A stretch of 64,000 nt of DNA from Typha latifolia (Eukaryota > Streptophyta > Magnoliopsida > Poales > Typhaceae): assembly GCA_019914945.1 (NCBI GenBank), contig CM034104.1, forward strand, positions 14,124,046-14,188,045, read 5' to 3'. Shown one piece after another: positions 11,157 through 23,868 of the stretch. The number at the start of each line of letters is the position of its first letter. Positions within the stretch are counted from its first letter, which is position 1. Below the pieces are notes generated by a model. The model had not been told where the DNA came from. It saw only the letters and a list, made by a program, of their open reading frames with translations, and did not search any database. A program made the position numbers and the translations under genes.

Positions 11157-12523
11157 GAGTTCAAAATTTACTATGCAATACAAGTACGTGCATGATGAAC
11201 ATGTGCACATGAAGGTATAAAAACATGGAAGAGTGTACTTATACTAAGTTGGAATGCTAATGGCATGGAGAGTTCCGTCTATATCAATCTACAGCAATTA
11301 AGCATCAGATAAAGATCCATTAAGATATGAGAGACAGGAAAATGATTGGGTCCTTGGTAAAGCAACTCACAGACTAGATAGACCTACTGCTGCAATGTGC
11401 ACATGCTTTTGCCTTTGAAGGAGAAGGACCACGTCACTAAGAAATTTTTCCAATCTCTTTGACAAGAAGAGGACCTGAGTCTTGGCTGTCAAATAAAAGA
11501 AATTTTTTGGTGCGCCATACTGTGCCTGTAATGTACTGGTCTTCCATCTTTTGGACATGACCACAGGGAAAAAGAGGAGGTGACCACAATTATATTTGAC
11601 TGATGTCCAAATAATTCACTGGCTTCCCTGCATCAAAGAGAAGCTTTAATCTGTGTAGAAACCCATATTATTTACTTACATATTGCATGCAAGTTATTAA
11701 GCTCACAAAGCATCATACCTGAGACCGAATACTTGAGCCCTTTGTTCCCTAACTCAACCTACCTGAAAACCTGGAGGCATCCTGAACCCATTCTTTTGGA
11801 TTCAATGAATCTGCTAAGGCCAACAGAAGGATCCAGTTCAGGAGAAGATATGATAGTATAAAGAGTTCAGTTCACAATTCTAATATTTCAATGCAGGATC
11901 TGGTTATGGGTGATTCAAGAGGGGATCAGCTCCTGATGGATAGATTTGTGCAACCCAGTCAATTTATTGGCTCAGAATACTTGGATTGTTTCGCCAACGC
12001 ACATAGATTGTTTTATATTATGCCAATTTAAGGACACTGACAGTTTCAACAAAGAGGTAAGAGCAATTTAAAGGGTTAAATAACTCCACAGCAATATCTG
12101 CAGCCAGTAGATATTTTAGTTTAGCTGCAAGATTAGCTAAATACCTGGAAGTTGGCTGAGCGAGTTTGAAGATGAAAAATTTTTGCTTGCTAACTTGAGA
12201 GGGAATGTCTGGATTAGGAAAATCAAACCCAGAGTACTTCACTAGCAGGGTAATTACTTCTTTTCATTTTTGTAGAAAGTGTCTGAACAATCTGTTCATC
12301 ATTGCATGCTTTATTTACCATAAGCATTCATCCGATGCCATACCAAAATTCGGACCTTTCATAGGACAATCATATATAGTAATACACAAGATAGACAAAT
12401 TCCTCACACAAATATTTGAATTCCGTCAGCTACCATTTACAAGAATATCATTGTTCCTTCTCATGCCTCACTGAGTAAGTCAACATTTTGGGCTTGGTCA
12501 CGTTGATGCATCTCAACATGAAC
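11157..12523. other. Intergenic region
   Basis: The distal SMR promoter and the 3' flank of the first pectin acetylesterase gene. AT-rich; no gene or repeat could be supported. Frames at 11367-11564 and 12018-12242 (both minus) have no family signature. Confidence 0.5.
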
Positions 12524-15500
12524 TTATAGGGAGTAAGGATTAGTGAAAACTAAATTGTAACATGTAGGATTGCATGGATACGCGCAGTCTATTTCCTTCA
12601 CTTCTCTCCGATCAAAATACCAATCTCCAACTGCCTCTGCAATTGTCTGCACATCAGACCATATATCTAGCTAAAGTTAGTCATGCCATGACAAAGATTA
12701 ATGAACAATCCAACGGTAAACTGCAGGAACATCGAGAGTAAACGATCAAAAAGTATGGATCACATACATAAGAGAGATCCTAAAGTTACACTAGAATCCA
12801 ATGAAGTGGCCAACATGAAACCCCCCGACATCATTGAGCAACTTGGCTAACAGTGTTCTGATTTGCTCTGAATAGTTGGGTTGAAAAAGAAGTAAAAGAA
12901 TCCGACTTGAAACGGAGAGAACTAGGATTTTTACTTGGTCATTTGGTCCAAATTAAGAGCATTAATGTTAACGCCCTCACTACTGAACAGGAACAAGATT
13001 CATTTCATACCTAAAGTCATTATACAGCATGGACACATGAAGAAAAAAAAAATGGAGCAATTTATGCATGTGGAAGGAGAAGGATAAGATCAAGAATCAA
13101 TGATATATATGGACTGATGAAAGTAGTTATATCCCACTTATTCTCAAAAGCCAACATAACAAATTGTTGAATTCTATTTGTTCATGGATAACATACTGGA
13201 CCATCGAAGTTGCCAAATTTTCCCAATTCTTGTAGCTACCTCCAGCAGAGAGCTAGACTTAAGTCCACACCACTCTACATACGTGGATCTTGAAACAAAG
13301 TACACATATTTATATAACAATAATTTTTGCTATTAACAAGCATTCAGAATTCAATGTTACTAATAAAGTTTATATATGCCGTTGCATTTGGAAATAATAA
13401 ATGAACTGAGGCAGTGGGCAGTGAACGATGAACACTACCTTGTTGTTGATTCTTGGAGAATATGGAGAATGCCATGTTATATTATTTATCGTCTGACAAT
13501 GTACGAAGCAGGAATTTATGAACATGCCCCATTCCCTTTTATGCTTAGCCTCACTCAAGGAATTGAGTAAGGCTTCTCTAAACCCTGTAAAGTAGTAACA
13601 TAAGAGTGACGTTATACTATAGCAAGATCCATTAGATTCAAAGAGCAAACTAACCTAAAAATACATTATTGATTGAAAAATAATAAGTAAGAACCTTGGA
13701 AGGATTCAATTTGGTTGGGATTGCAATTCCTAATATTCAGTTTGCAACTAAGCCAGGATTGTTGAGGGTCAGATGTTTCTGGAGCCAAAATGTGCTGTAT
13801 CTGAAAGAACAAAAAATGAAGTGTGTATATTTTAGTACATCATGGGAAACAGGAGGACATGATTCATAGCCATTACCTGCCAAGCATCGTAAGCTGGGTT
13901 GAGAATAAAAAGTGGTGTTTTTATGCTCTTTATAATCTCACGCGGAAAGAAACACTGACATGCAATTCAAGGGACAAATAGATAGTAAGATGAAGAACTT
14001 AGCCAACCATCAGACTTTTAGAAAATGTAAGACATATTCACCAGCTGATGATATGGTAAATCATCACAAGATAACAGACAAGACTTGCCTGAGACGGTTC
14101 CATCAATGAAACACAATCAGGAAATCGCTTTCCGACATCCTGAAAGGAAATAAGACGTAAGAGGTCTATCGATCTAATTAAGAAAAATAATAAAATAAGC
14201 AATTCCATAAGTTGCAAGAGAAAAAGACTAAATTAGTTGCACTTGTGTTTTAAGATCTCCAATATAAGACACTATGTAAATAAGGTACTGAATATGAGAA
14301 GGTGGTAGTACTTCGGGTTCACTGACATAAATGGAATTTCATACAAATCATTGATATACATTTGGAGTTCTGACCGCCACATTCACCGCTCTCCTTACAA
14401 CATTCCCCACCTAGTCAATCAATACCATGGCAACAGTCTAGGGCGAACTAGAATGCAATGACCAAAGGTGTCAACCATTCAAGTAAGAATGGTAAAAAGA
14501 AGACTTGAATAAGACGTATAATAAACTTGATAGGGAATAAAATGGGCGAGGGAAGGGAAGGGGTTCTGGGGAAGAGACCTGAAGGTGGACAACATCATTA
14601 TAGAAAGCTCGTATGGTCCTTTTCCCACCAATGTCTTTCCTGCAATAGTAGTAGCGAGAGAAAAATAACATAAATCCAGTCACCATAGTTAAATTGCACA
14701 AATTTCTTTCCAACATTTAGCATGAAAATAAACATGTTCCCTTAGTTCAGGTGGCTCAATCATGCACTCCTTACAAAGTTACAAGAGCAATACAGGAAAA
14801 AGTGTGATGCCATGAATATTTTAGCTAATGAAGGAAGTTGAGAAATTCCATTTTTAGTTTTTAAACAGTGGCAAGTATATGAACTACAAGGGGCACCAGG
14901 TAGTAATTCTTGTAATAAAGGCTACAAGAAAGATTCTCGGTGTCATGTTGAGCCTTGAGCTCTAAGCTAATCAATAAACTTCCATAGCTACTAAAAGACA
15001 CTAAGGTAGATGACTGTGACAGACTTATAAAATCAAAGTCCATGGACATCCAATTGCGTAAAGGTGTATCCACACGACGCAACTTCATAGTACTATACCA
15101 TACAACTGGTAGATCCTTCTTAAATTATGTAGCTTAAATGCAAGTGATTGACCAGAGGTTTATGGAGCATGTGCTAAATCAACCTGTGTATTAATTGAAC
15201 CTGTGGAATATAAAAGTGCATGAATGTTTGTTAAAACATACTCATCAAGAAAAAATCCACCATCTGCGAGACATTTAACTGTGATCTCCTTTGGCAGGAG
15301 TGCCCGAAAATCATCACAGTGTATGTACGTAGCTAACCCACCAGCGGAGCATCCTGTAAGAAGGGCCTGCAAGTTGGGAAAAAATTATCATCATTGAATC
15401 ATGGACTTTCTGTCGAAAAATGTGTGCATAGCCAGACTCCACAGTGATCTCAGAGAAACCAAAACTACAGGATTTCAAATGAATGACCTGTTTGGCATTT

Positions 15501-17316
15501 GCAAGTCCTTTAACTAAGAGTTCATCCATAATCGCTTCCCATATACGTTGCCCTCTGAAGAATAAATTTGTCCCATTCTATAGACCACAAATAAAAGTAA
15601 AGTTCAGAACAATTTTTGCAACCTCATCATCATGTTCAAGTCTAATAAAAAAACTTAAAAGAAGCCAAAAGTCCCATTATGGGTACGGGGTACCTGCAGT
15701 TCGTTGTCCCTGTTTCCAGAAAAAGATGCACCATCACAATACCGTATCTTGACTTTGTTCCAGTTATAGAAATCTGAAATACAAAAAATTGTCACCACTT
15801 GAAATTAGTATGGAAATAGAAAATGGATATCAAAAGCGAAAAGTCCACATTCTATAGAATATTAATTCACAAAAAAAATCTTATTAATCACATTCAAAAT
15901 AAAGACGGGTTATCTTAGTATCAAAATTAAGGCAATGAGAAAATGATTAATGAAATCACAGAGATTACAAGTGAATCAGAAAAGTGATATATAATTCAAT
16001 TTAGATGATTGGTGTTGAGAGCTTGCGGAATCATTTGGATAAGCAGTCCTCTGTTATTGCTAAACTATCTTCAAACATTTCTAATCATCTAGACATGCAC
16101 CATAAGTACTCACATTTGGATAAGCATCCACACGTGCAACCTCATTCATATTCACGTAGTGCACTTATAGAACAAACTCAAAAGATTTGTTCTTTGTGTT
16201 AATGCACATTAGTCTCTAATAGAAGGAAAACTCATCAAAGAAGTGTCATTGGCTAATATAAGTGCCACAAGTGAAGAAAAGTGTTCAACAGATCTAATAT
16301 TTTGAGCAAATGTCCTGCATCATATCATTTTATAAGTCTCCCACACTCAGGAAGCCTCTAAATGATCAACCACTGTTCTGATACCATCCATAATTCTAAA
16401 GCAATTCAAGATTATACATGCATATACAAACAAATTTACAACCATAGAAACATATATACGAGTAGATATGTAGAAATGTTGCATACAAGGAAATATTGTA
16501 ACATTATAATAAAAATTTCACAATAAGACCTATCACTTAAAAAGTCTAAAAAGTATGAAGACAAGCTAAAACGCCATGAATAACAAATATTACCAGGATT
16601 TTGAGATTTGACATTGCTTAAAATGCCAAAGAAGGCAACTTGGAGTTCCATGTGGCGTGACGAACCCAATGATGTACGTTTACGTGCGGAACATGCTGCC
16701 AAATTACGGCACCAGCCTCCACCCTAGAGCTTATGAGAAAAACATAAACTTTGATCATAAATCTGGAAACCCTTCGTTTGAAACAATTCCTCTAATCTAC
16801 CAAAACTGAATATACGAAGAATAGAATCGACCAAGCTTAGATCTAAAATAATACCTCTAAATGGACAAGCCAGTTATCCGATCCAGATCCGGAGCCCTTC
16901 TGCAGATGGTAACCCGGCGGGCTCCCATCTAAGCACACTGCAAACCCCAAGGATGCAACTTTTTTTCACCAATATAAAAGATTTAAAAGGAATAACCAAC
17001 GGTATGTCTTCCTCTTACGCGCTCCCTTTTCCTCGGCGCTCTTTAGCAGAGTGAGATCCACGAGATTGGAATTCAAGGAGGAACTTGGCAGCGAGCCGTC
17101 GAGGACATTCTCCCGATCCCACGAGGTAAGGGTGAGCAAGAGGGCGAGGGAGAGGAGCACGAGAGTCAACGCTCCCGCGGCATTGACTCGGCTGCGGCGG
17201 CGCCACCATAGGCGGAGGCGGTGGATGACATCGGCGAAGCTGGACATATCGGGTCGGGTGGAGTTCGGCGAGGAGCGATCGGCCCCGATAGCATCATCCA
17301 AAGAGAAGATTGACAC
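12524..17316 (-). CDS. PAE: Pectin acetylesterase, tandem copy A
   Basis: Twelve exons on the minus strand: 17316-17019, 16937-16855, 16723-16594, 15773-15694, 15577-15488, 15366-15242, 14639-14579, 14139-14089, 13954-13877, 13800-13695, 13584-13439, 12646-12524. The full frame gives 456 aa; starting at 17247 ([15 protein letters not shown]), nearer the family's usual length, gives 433 aa. An N-terminal signal anchor ([15 protein letters not shown]) directs it to the secretory route and cell wall, where PAEs (CE13) remove acetyl groups from pectin. Family blocks include [44 protein letters not shown] and [10 protein letters not shown]. The catalytic triad by homology is Ser211, Asp306 (AYDAW) and His373 (433-aa numbering). 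Intron 8 starts with GC. Copy B lies directly upstream in the same orientation with identical intron positions, so the pair arose by tandem duplication. Confidence 0.92.
14087..14088 (-). other. GC 5' splice site in PAE copy A intron 8
   Basis: Exon 8 ends CAG and the intron starts GCAAGT, a perfect GC-type donor. Exon 9 begins TGT TTC TTT CCG in phase 0, so no other donor keeps frame. In copy B the same junction is AAG|GTAGGT. Confidence 0.85.
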
Positions 17317-17883
17317 AATTGTTTTTGATGGTCTTACCTACCGTAACAGCATTAGTCTATGGAAGATAAACACTAAATTGCCGATTTTAAGTGGAATGTC
17401 GTCGACGACAGCCTTGCTTTAGCCGAATTTCAGACGGAGTCGTCGCTGACGCACCTGAGACGACGACTTTACAATTCGAAATCTTCCTCTTCTAGATCGG
17501 AATTCGGCGACGAATTGGCATGCGAAGAATGGTTTTGAATACCATTAGGCCAAGAACACTTGGTACTCTACATTTCAACACATTCCAATCACCATAGGTA
17601 ATATATGTAGACCTGGATGTTATATTGCTATGCTCAAAGCTACAATCCACGAGCCACATTTTCTTTACTTTATCTTCAATAAATTGCTCAAATTTGTTTC
17701 AGAAAGGGAGAAAAAGAAGAAGAAAAAACTTAACACACTTGATCCGGTACGGTATTTTAATACCGATATCATACAATTTAGACCACCATTTCAATGGAAG
17801 CGTGAAGTGAGAGGTGGATCAATCTTACACTTCACAATTATAGTTGACAATAATAATTCTGCTGCTCGAGAACAATCGCATGT
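17317..17883. other. Spacer between the two pectin acetylesterase genes
   Basis: Only about 570 bp separate the start of copy A from the stop of copy B. It holds the copy A promoter and the copy B 3' flank. No further gene is seen; the plus-strand frame 17051-17422 is mostly the antisense of copy A exon 1. Confidence 0.6.
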
Positions 17884-20800
17884 TTAAATAGACTCCATCT
17901 CATCACATGTAGGATTGCATGGGTATGCACAATCGATTTCTTTTACATCCCTTCTGTTGAAATACCAGTCACCCACAGCCTCTGCAACTGTCTGGATAAT
18001 AAAAGGTTATCATGAAGTGAATCGAACGATCAAACAATCGGGTAAACCATACCTAAAGCTTACATCAAATGAGCTAAGATGGCAGGCAGTACCTTATTGT
18101 TAATTCTTGGCGAAATTGGTGAATGCCATGGGCTCCCGTAGGTCTGGCAGTGCACAAAACAGGAGTTGATAAACATGCCAATATTCTTATTATGCTGATA
18201 ATCTCCCAAGATATTAAGCAACGCCATCCTAAATCCTGTTTGATGCAATGGTAGAAAGAGGTTCTGAATCAAGATCAAGATTTAAATTTTTTGTAACATG
18301 TATCATTCGAGCAAGATATACTGGCCTGTCTGCTATTACCTTGGAGGAGTTCAATCTGAGTGGAATCACAATCATGAATGTCCAATTTGCACCTCGCCCA
18401 TGAATTTTCAGGATCAGAATCTTCTGGTACCAAAACATTTGATATCTAAAGAAATTATAGTACCACAATATCAACAGTTAGAACCCGTGCATCATAATAA
18501 ACAAAACAGAAACATAAGCAGGACAGATAACAAGTACCTGCCATGAATCATATGCAGAGTTGAGAATAAAAAATGGTGTCTTAATGCTCTTGATTATCTT
18601 TTCTGGAAAGAAACACTGGAAACGGAAAACACATGAAAAAGCTGTACCATCCAATAACTAGGAGAGTCAATGAATTCAGAAACAAATTTAGAACCTACCT
18701 TAGCTGGTTCAGTCTCCAAACAATCCTTCAACAAATGTTTTTCCACATTCTGAAGGAAAATTAGTCAAACAAAGTTCCATTTATGCATTTTGAAATGTGA
18801 AATCAGCAAAATTCTTCTCTATAAATTATTGGGATGGGATAGAATAAGACAATTACATTAAAAAAAAAAAGTAAAATAATGCTTAATGTCAAGGAAGGTT
18901 CATCTGAAAAAATTTCTAGTTCCCTGACTACTAAAATAATGTTACAGCAGAGGATGGAAAACAATAATAGGTGGATTTGCAATTCAATTGAGAAGATAAA
19001 TAAATGAATGCATTCGTCGGCTTGAGATCAGGCAAGTGAGCTTCTAATCAGCAGTTTAAACAGAGGAAGCTGTATAAAGATTTAATGAATATAAGGCTTA
19101 AGATTAACATCTATAGGTAACAAACCGTAATGGTTTAGAGATGACCGATAGATATCAAAAACAGCACTAGTAAGGGTAAAGGTTTTGGTGCTATCAGATC
19201 TGTTCAAAAGAAGTATGAAGGATGCTAACAATAACCAATTTCAGAGAAAAGCAATTAGAGAGGGATTCTACAATTAGTCTGATTTTACATAAACCTCAAG
19301 CTGGCAATCGGACCTTATATCTTTGAAAGCCTAAGATAAGCTGTTCCTAAGCACTTTTGGCTGTCTCTTCTTATTCCATGGAAAGCTGGGGTGTCTTCTG
19401 TTCCATTGTCCAGTCCAGAGAACAAAAATATGAAGAAGAGATACTATAACCACATGGAAGTTGGAAAAGAGAAATATGGATCTCGCAAAAATTTTGATAT
19501 AAATAATGGATACATCTACATGAGAGAAGATGGTTGATTCTATGTATGCGTGCAGAAAGAGAGCAAACCTGAAGGCGAATAACATCATTATAAAATGATT
19601 TTATGGTCCTTTTACCAGATATGTCCTCCCTGCAAGGAAGAGAGAACTAGTTACTTAAACAGGAACAGCAATTTAACTAAAAGACAGTGTTACATTAGAA
19701 CATAAACTGGTCTTTGTATGTTAGTGTCATTTATCAAAGAAATAGTGATGACTTGCACCTGAAATTGTCAAGACTTACTCGTCAAGAAAAAAACCACCAT
19801 CAGAAAGACATTTCACAATGACCTCCTCGGGAAGAAGTGCACGAAAATCATCACAATGGATAAAAGTAGCTAGACCACCAGCAGAACATCCTGTAAGAAA
19901 GGCCTGAAAAGTGAAAAAGAATGCTTTAGCAATACTACAGTTGATATTGTAACTACGTTAACTTCTTCATATTTTGAAAAAGGAAAACAGTCCATGGTGC
20001 GCAAGAATGTGATACACAGCATTTGAATTTTCTAGAACATAAATAATTTATTCAATCAAAATCTAGATAATCTGATTGCAAGATAACGAATATTATAAAT
20101 TGAATAAACTAACGACCTGCTTAGCATTTATAAGCCCTTTCGTTAAGAGTTCACTGATAACTGCTTCCCAAATGTGCATGCCTCTGAAGAAGATCTTAGT
20201 TCCATTCTACACACCATTGAAACAACAGATAATTTAGAACTAAATGCGTAGTGAACACAGATAGAAATATCATAGACTAATAACAACCAAATTCTAACAT
20301 ATGGAAAGTTTGCCACTAAAGAGCTACCTGATGATCACTTTCCACATCACCACTGAATGATGCGCCATCACAATACCGTATCATGACCTTGTTCCAATTA
20401 TAGAAATCTAGAATGAATATATTAGGTGAGTTTGGAATAGACATTACTGTTCATAGAGTAACCTTTACACAAATTATGATGTAAATGCTAGCAGTACCAG
20501 GATTGCTCAGTGGATTGCTGCTTAGGATGCCAACAAAAGATTCTTGATTCATGTAATGAGATGAACCTAATGGTGTCCTCTGCCGTTCAGAGCATTTTTC
20601 TAGGGTGTTGCACCAACCGCCACCCTAAATCTCAAGACAAGCAATAGGATTGAGCATATACAATAGATCGAAAATCTTAACAAAATTCATTAAATTTCAT
20701 GCATACATCAATACATAAATCTACCCTTCCTGCAGACATAGACTAACATGAAAACTGCAAAGGCTTCATATCCAATTTATAGAGCTTAATGTCTGCGGTT

Positions 20801-21475
20801 TATCATTTCCTCAGTCAAGAAAATATCAACAACAGAAGTTAATATCAAAAGCCTAGAGATTTCACTGAGACATTTAAGCAAATGAGACATGAATCGAAGA
20901 AACTATACGAGTCTGCAAGTTTGCGCCAAACATAAGGTTTAGTATTCGTTCGAACCCGATAAACTTCAATCCAATCGAGTACCTCCAGGTGCAGAAGCCA
21001 GCTATCTGATCCCCTCCCAGAACCTCTCTGGAGATGATAACCTGGTGGGCTTCCATCTAAACACACTGCAAACCGATGAAAAAAATTTAAAAGAGAGAGA
21101 TTTTTATCCCAAATTCGACAGATTAAATTGATTAAAATGGAATCTTTTTTCCTGCTTTACTACTACTACTAAACTTTATCCTATTATGGAAAATATACTT
21201 TTTTGCTGTTGCCGTTGCAATTTTAGAAGGAGATTTTCAAAGATAAATTGGAAGAGCAATTAATTCTTACGCGCGCCATTCTCCTCCGCGTTGCTTAGGA
21301 GAGTGAGATCGACGAGAGACGAATCAGAGCTCGTTCGAATCCTCGAGGAATACGTGAGGAAGAAAGCAAGCAATAGGACGGCGAACCCCGACAGAACGGC
21401 GGCGCGACCAACCCCGCCGCGGCTCCACCATACTCGAAGCCGTCCAAGTATTGCGCTCGCCGGCTTTTCAATCAT
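17884..21475 (-). CDS. PAE: Pectin acetylesterase, tandem copy B
   Basis: Twelve exons on the minus strand: 21475-21271, 21065-20983, 20624-20498, 20407-20328, 20206-20117, 19903-19779, 19629-19569, 18749-18699, 18615-18538, 18445-18340, 18235-18093, 17991-17884; 1257 nt, 418 aa, all GT-AG. It has the same role and layout as copy A: signal anchor [17 protein letters not shown], then [41 protein letters not shown] and [10 protein letters not shown]. The triad by homology is Ser202, Asp297 and His364. Exons 2, 4-10 have the same length in both copies; exons 1, 3, 11 and 12 differ. The C terminus is shorter: after CNPTC it reads DEMESI and stops, losing the NLVF-type tail kept by copy A. The gene should still encode an active enzyme because all catalytic blocks are intact. 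Confidence 0.92.
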
Positions 21476-23868
21476 GAGACTCGCGGAACGAGATTGCTAA
21501 TCCGTAGGTTTGCTTAATCTAAAGCTAAATTGGCGATCTTCGTCCACGACATCTCGATTATAACATCTCAACTTGTTGGACAAATCATTAATATTATTAC
21601 ACCTTGTCACCAACAAATCATTAATATTAATACACCTTGTCACCAACAAATCAGGTCGTCTGGGAATAGTCATTTTACTAATTTATTAACACATGGTGCA
21701 TTTTATGTTTGAATCTTTGGGGGAGTTCCAAAAGAAAGCGAGCCAATCAATGTTCTAGTGTGAATTTTTTTTTCTTTTTTTTCATCCAAAATATTATATA
21801 TATAAAGACAGTTAGGTTTATCTAAAAACTTAAAACATAAGTTAGTCTAGATTTTATACCATGTGTATTATCGAACTAAACGCCATTTAAATATCGTTCT
21901 AAGCTACCGAACTGTTGAATTGCTCTTTAAAACTAATGCATCGTCGAGTCATCAATTGAATTGGACAATTAAACTAAGTCACCAACTAATTCTCTATGAT
22001 AATAATTTGACTAATTTTAGTATAAAGTTGGACAGTAATAAAACAAAAAATAAAAACTTGGATGGAAAAGCGCCTTCCAAACCGTCCACTAGGTTAGAGA
22101 TTCTAATTATAGACTTATTTTAGTGTATTCTAATTATAGATTAACAAAACGTTTTACAAAATTTTTAGGGTAAAAAGTATACTTTTAGCCTTTATTACTC
22201 CTTTAAGGAAAGTGATCGCACCTCCCTTTTCTATCTTCTTCTAAATCCACCAACTGTCGTCATCTTCCAACTAACAACTGACCCACCTATCAATTCCGAA
22301 ACCCCACTTTTAATATTAAAAAAAAAAAAAAACTCCGAAACGCCGTATTTCGGATAAATTCTGGTAACGGGCCGGATCTTGATCGGGTTCAGCCCGCAAT
22401 AATGGATCATATCTTGGCCCGTTCCCTATACTCACCAGGCCAGACCTAACTGGACTAATCAAACGAAGCCCAAAATTTTATAGTTATAGTCAGACTTGTT
22501 ATTAGAATATTAGCATAACTTTTTTAAATAAATAAATAAATAATATGGAATCATTGCTTGGAAGCATATGCTGATAATATACGTTACAGATTGCGGCAGA
22601 TAAAGTCTCAAAAAGCATTTGCTGACATAAAGTGATATTCATAGAACTATTATAGTGCTGCTAAATGGCTGAGTGCTTAAAGAGCTAATTAGTCATTAAG
22701 AATATTAGTTATGGAGAGGGATAGAGAGAGAAGAGAGAAAACTGTGTGGAACTAGTTAAGAAAATTTTAAGTTTGCAAACAAATATAATCAGTAAATGAA
22801 TTGGACTATAGATTATGCAAGTCAAATCAATTTAAAATCAACTTTGAATCAGATGAATGAACTTTGGAAAGGGAGATAACTTGATCTAAATCAGATATTC
22901 TTTATTCATATATAAGCAAAAGGGCAGAGATGGAGAAAAAAAATAAGGATATAGGATACGTAGATGTTGATAAGAATTTGATTTATTTTTATATGAATAA
23001 GAGAGAGGAACAGAAAGAAGAGAGATGATGATGAGATAACTACATGTTGAAGAGATGAATATTATGAAATCTCAATTGTACTCTTGGCTCTGTCAACAGT
23101 TTGATTTTTTTTTCTCACTTAAAACAACTAATTTGGATGAAGGGCATGGAAGAAACGCTCAAAATAAGAACATTAGATATATACCGAGGGTGTTGTAATT
23201 TGAATAGATAATTAGGATTGTAGCGATGGAAGAAGAGAGATAAAAGAATGAGACAGTTTGTACTGTCAGATAAAATCCAGTATGAGATTTATGAAGCGAT
23301 AGGGTTGAGATAAATTTGTAACATTTTCAATAATGATACAGTAGGAAGTTTGTTTTATCTTGCTGTTTGATTCCTTTGAGCCTTTGCCACTGAGAAGATC
23401 TGAATAAGGATCATCAGTGAGTTATCAATCAGCAATTACCACTGAAGAATGCTCCATGTGGTAGAATCTTTAAGTTATCCTTCATTGGCACTTAATTTTA
23501 TCAACACATGCCCAGAAATATTAGATCAGATGAAAATACAAGGCTCACTTCATGACCTCAATGCAGCGGTTGATCCGAATAGAAAGAAGAAGAAAAAATT
23601 TGACAGGAAGCCAACGAGTCATTTCAAGATTAGTAATCAAACAGCAGCGAAGGAACAATTATTGAGTGTCACTTAATTCATTTCTATAAGAGTGTAAATG
23701 AATGGGTAGTTTCAGTCGTTTTACAGAATGAATCAGTTCTGGGAGCACCAGATTTCTGAAGCTCAAGTGCTGCTATTAAAAAACAGCAATGGAGGAAAAA
23801 AAATATGTAGAGCCAGCCTGAAATTTCCATGGACCTCTATATTTGTTCTTCGAAAATGTTATCAGTAT
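21476..23868. other. Intergenic region upstream of PAE copy B
   Basis: The promoter of PAE copy B and the 3' flank of the PP2C gene. It includes a 33-bp tandem duplication at 21582-21653 and A-rich stretches (for example near 22320). Small frames (21863-22123, 23449-23676) show no domain. Confidence 0.5.
21582..21653. repeat. 33-bp tandem duplication
   Basis: Two copies of a 33-bp unit beginning AAATCATTAATATTA, the second starting at 21615, followed by the first bases of a third at 21648. The copies differ at one position. Confidence 0.8.

Noticed and set aside
17051..17422. 123-codon Arg-rich plus-strand frame
   Set aside because: Antisense of PAE copy A exon 1.
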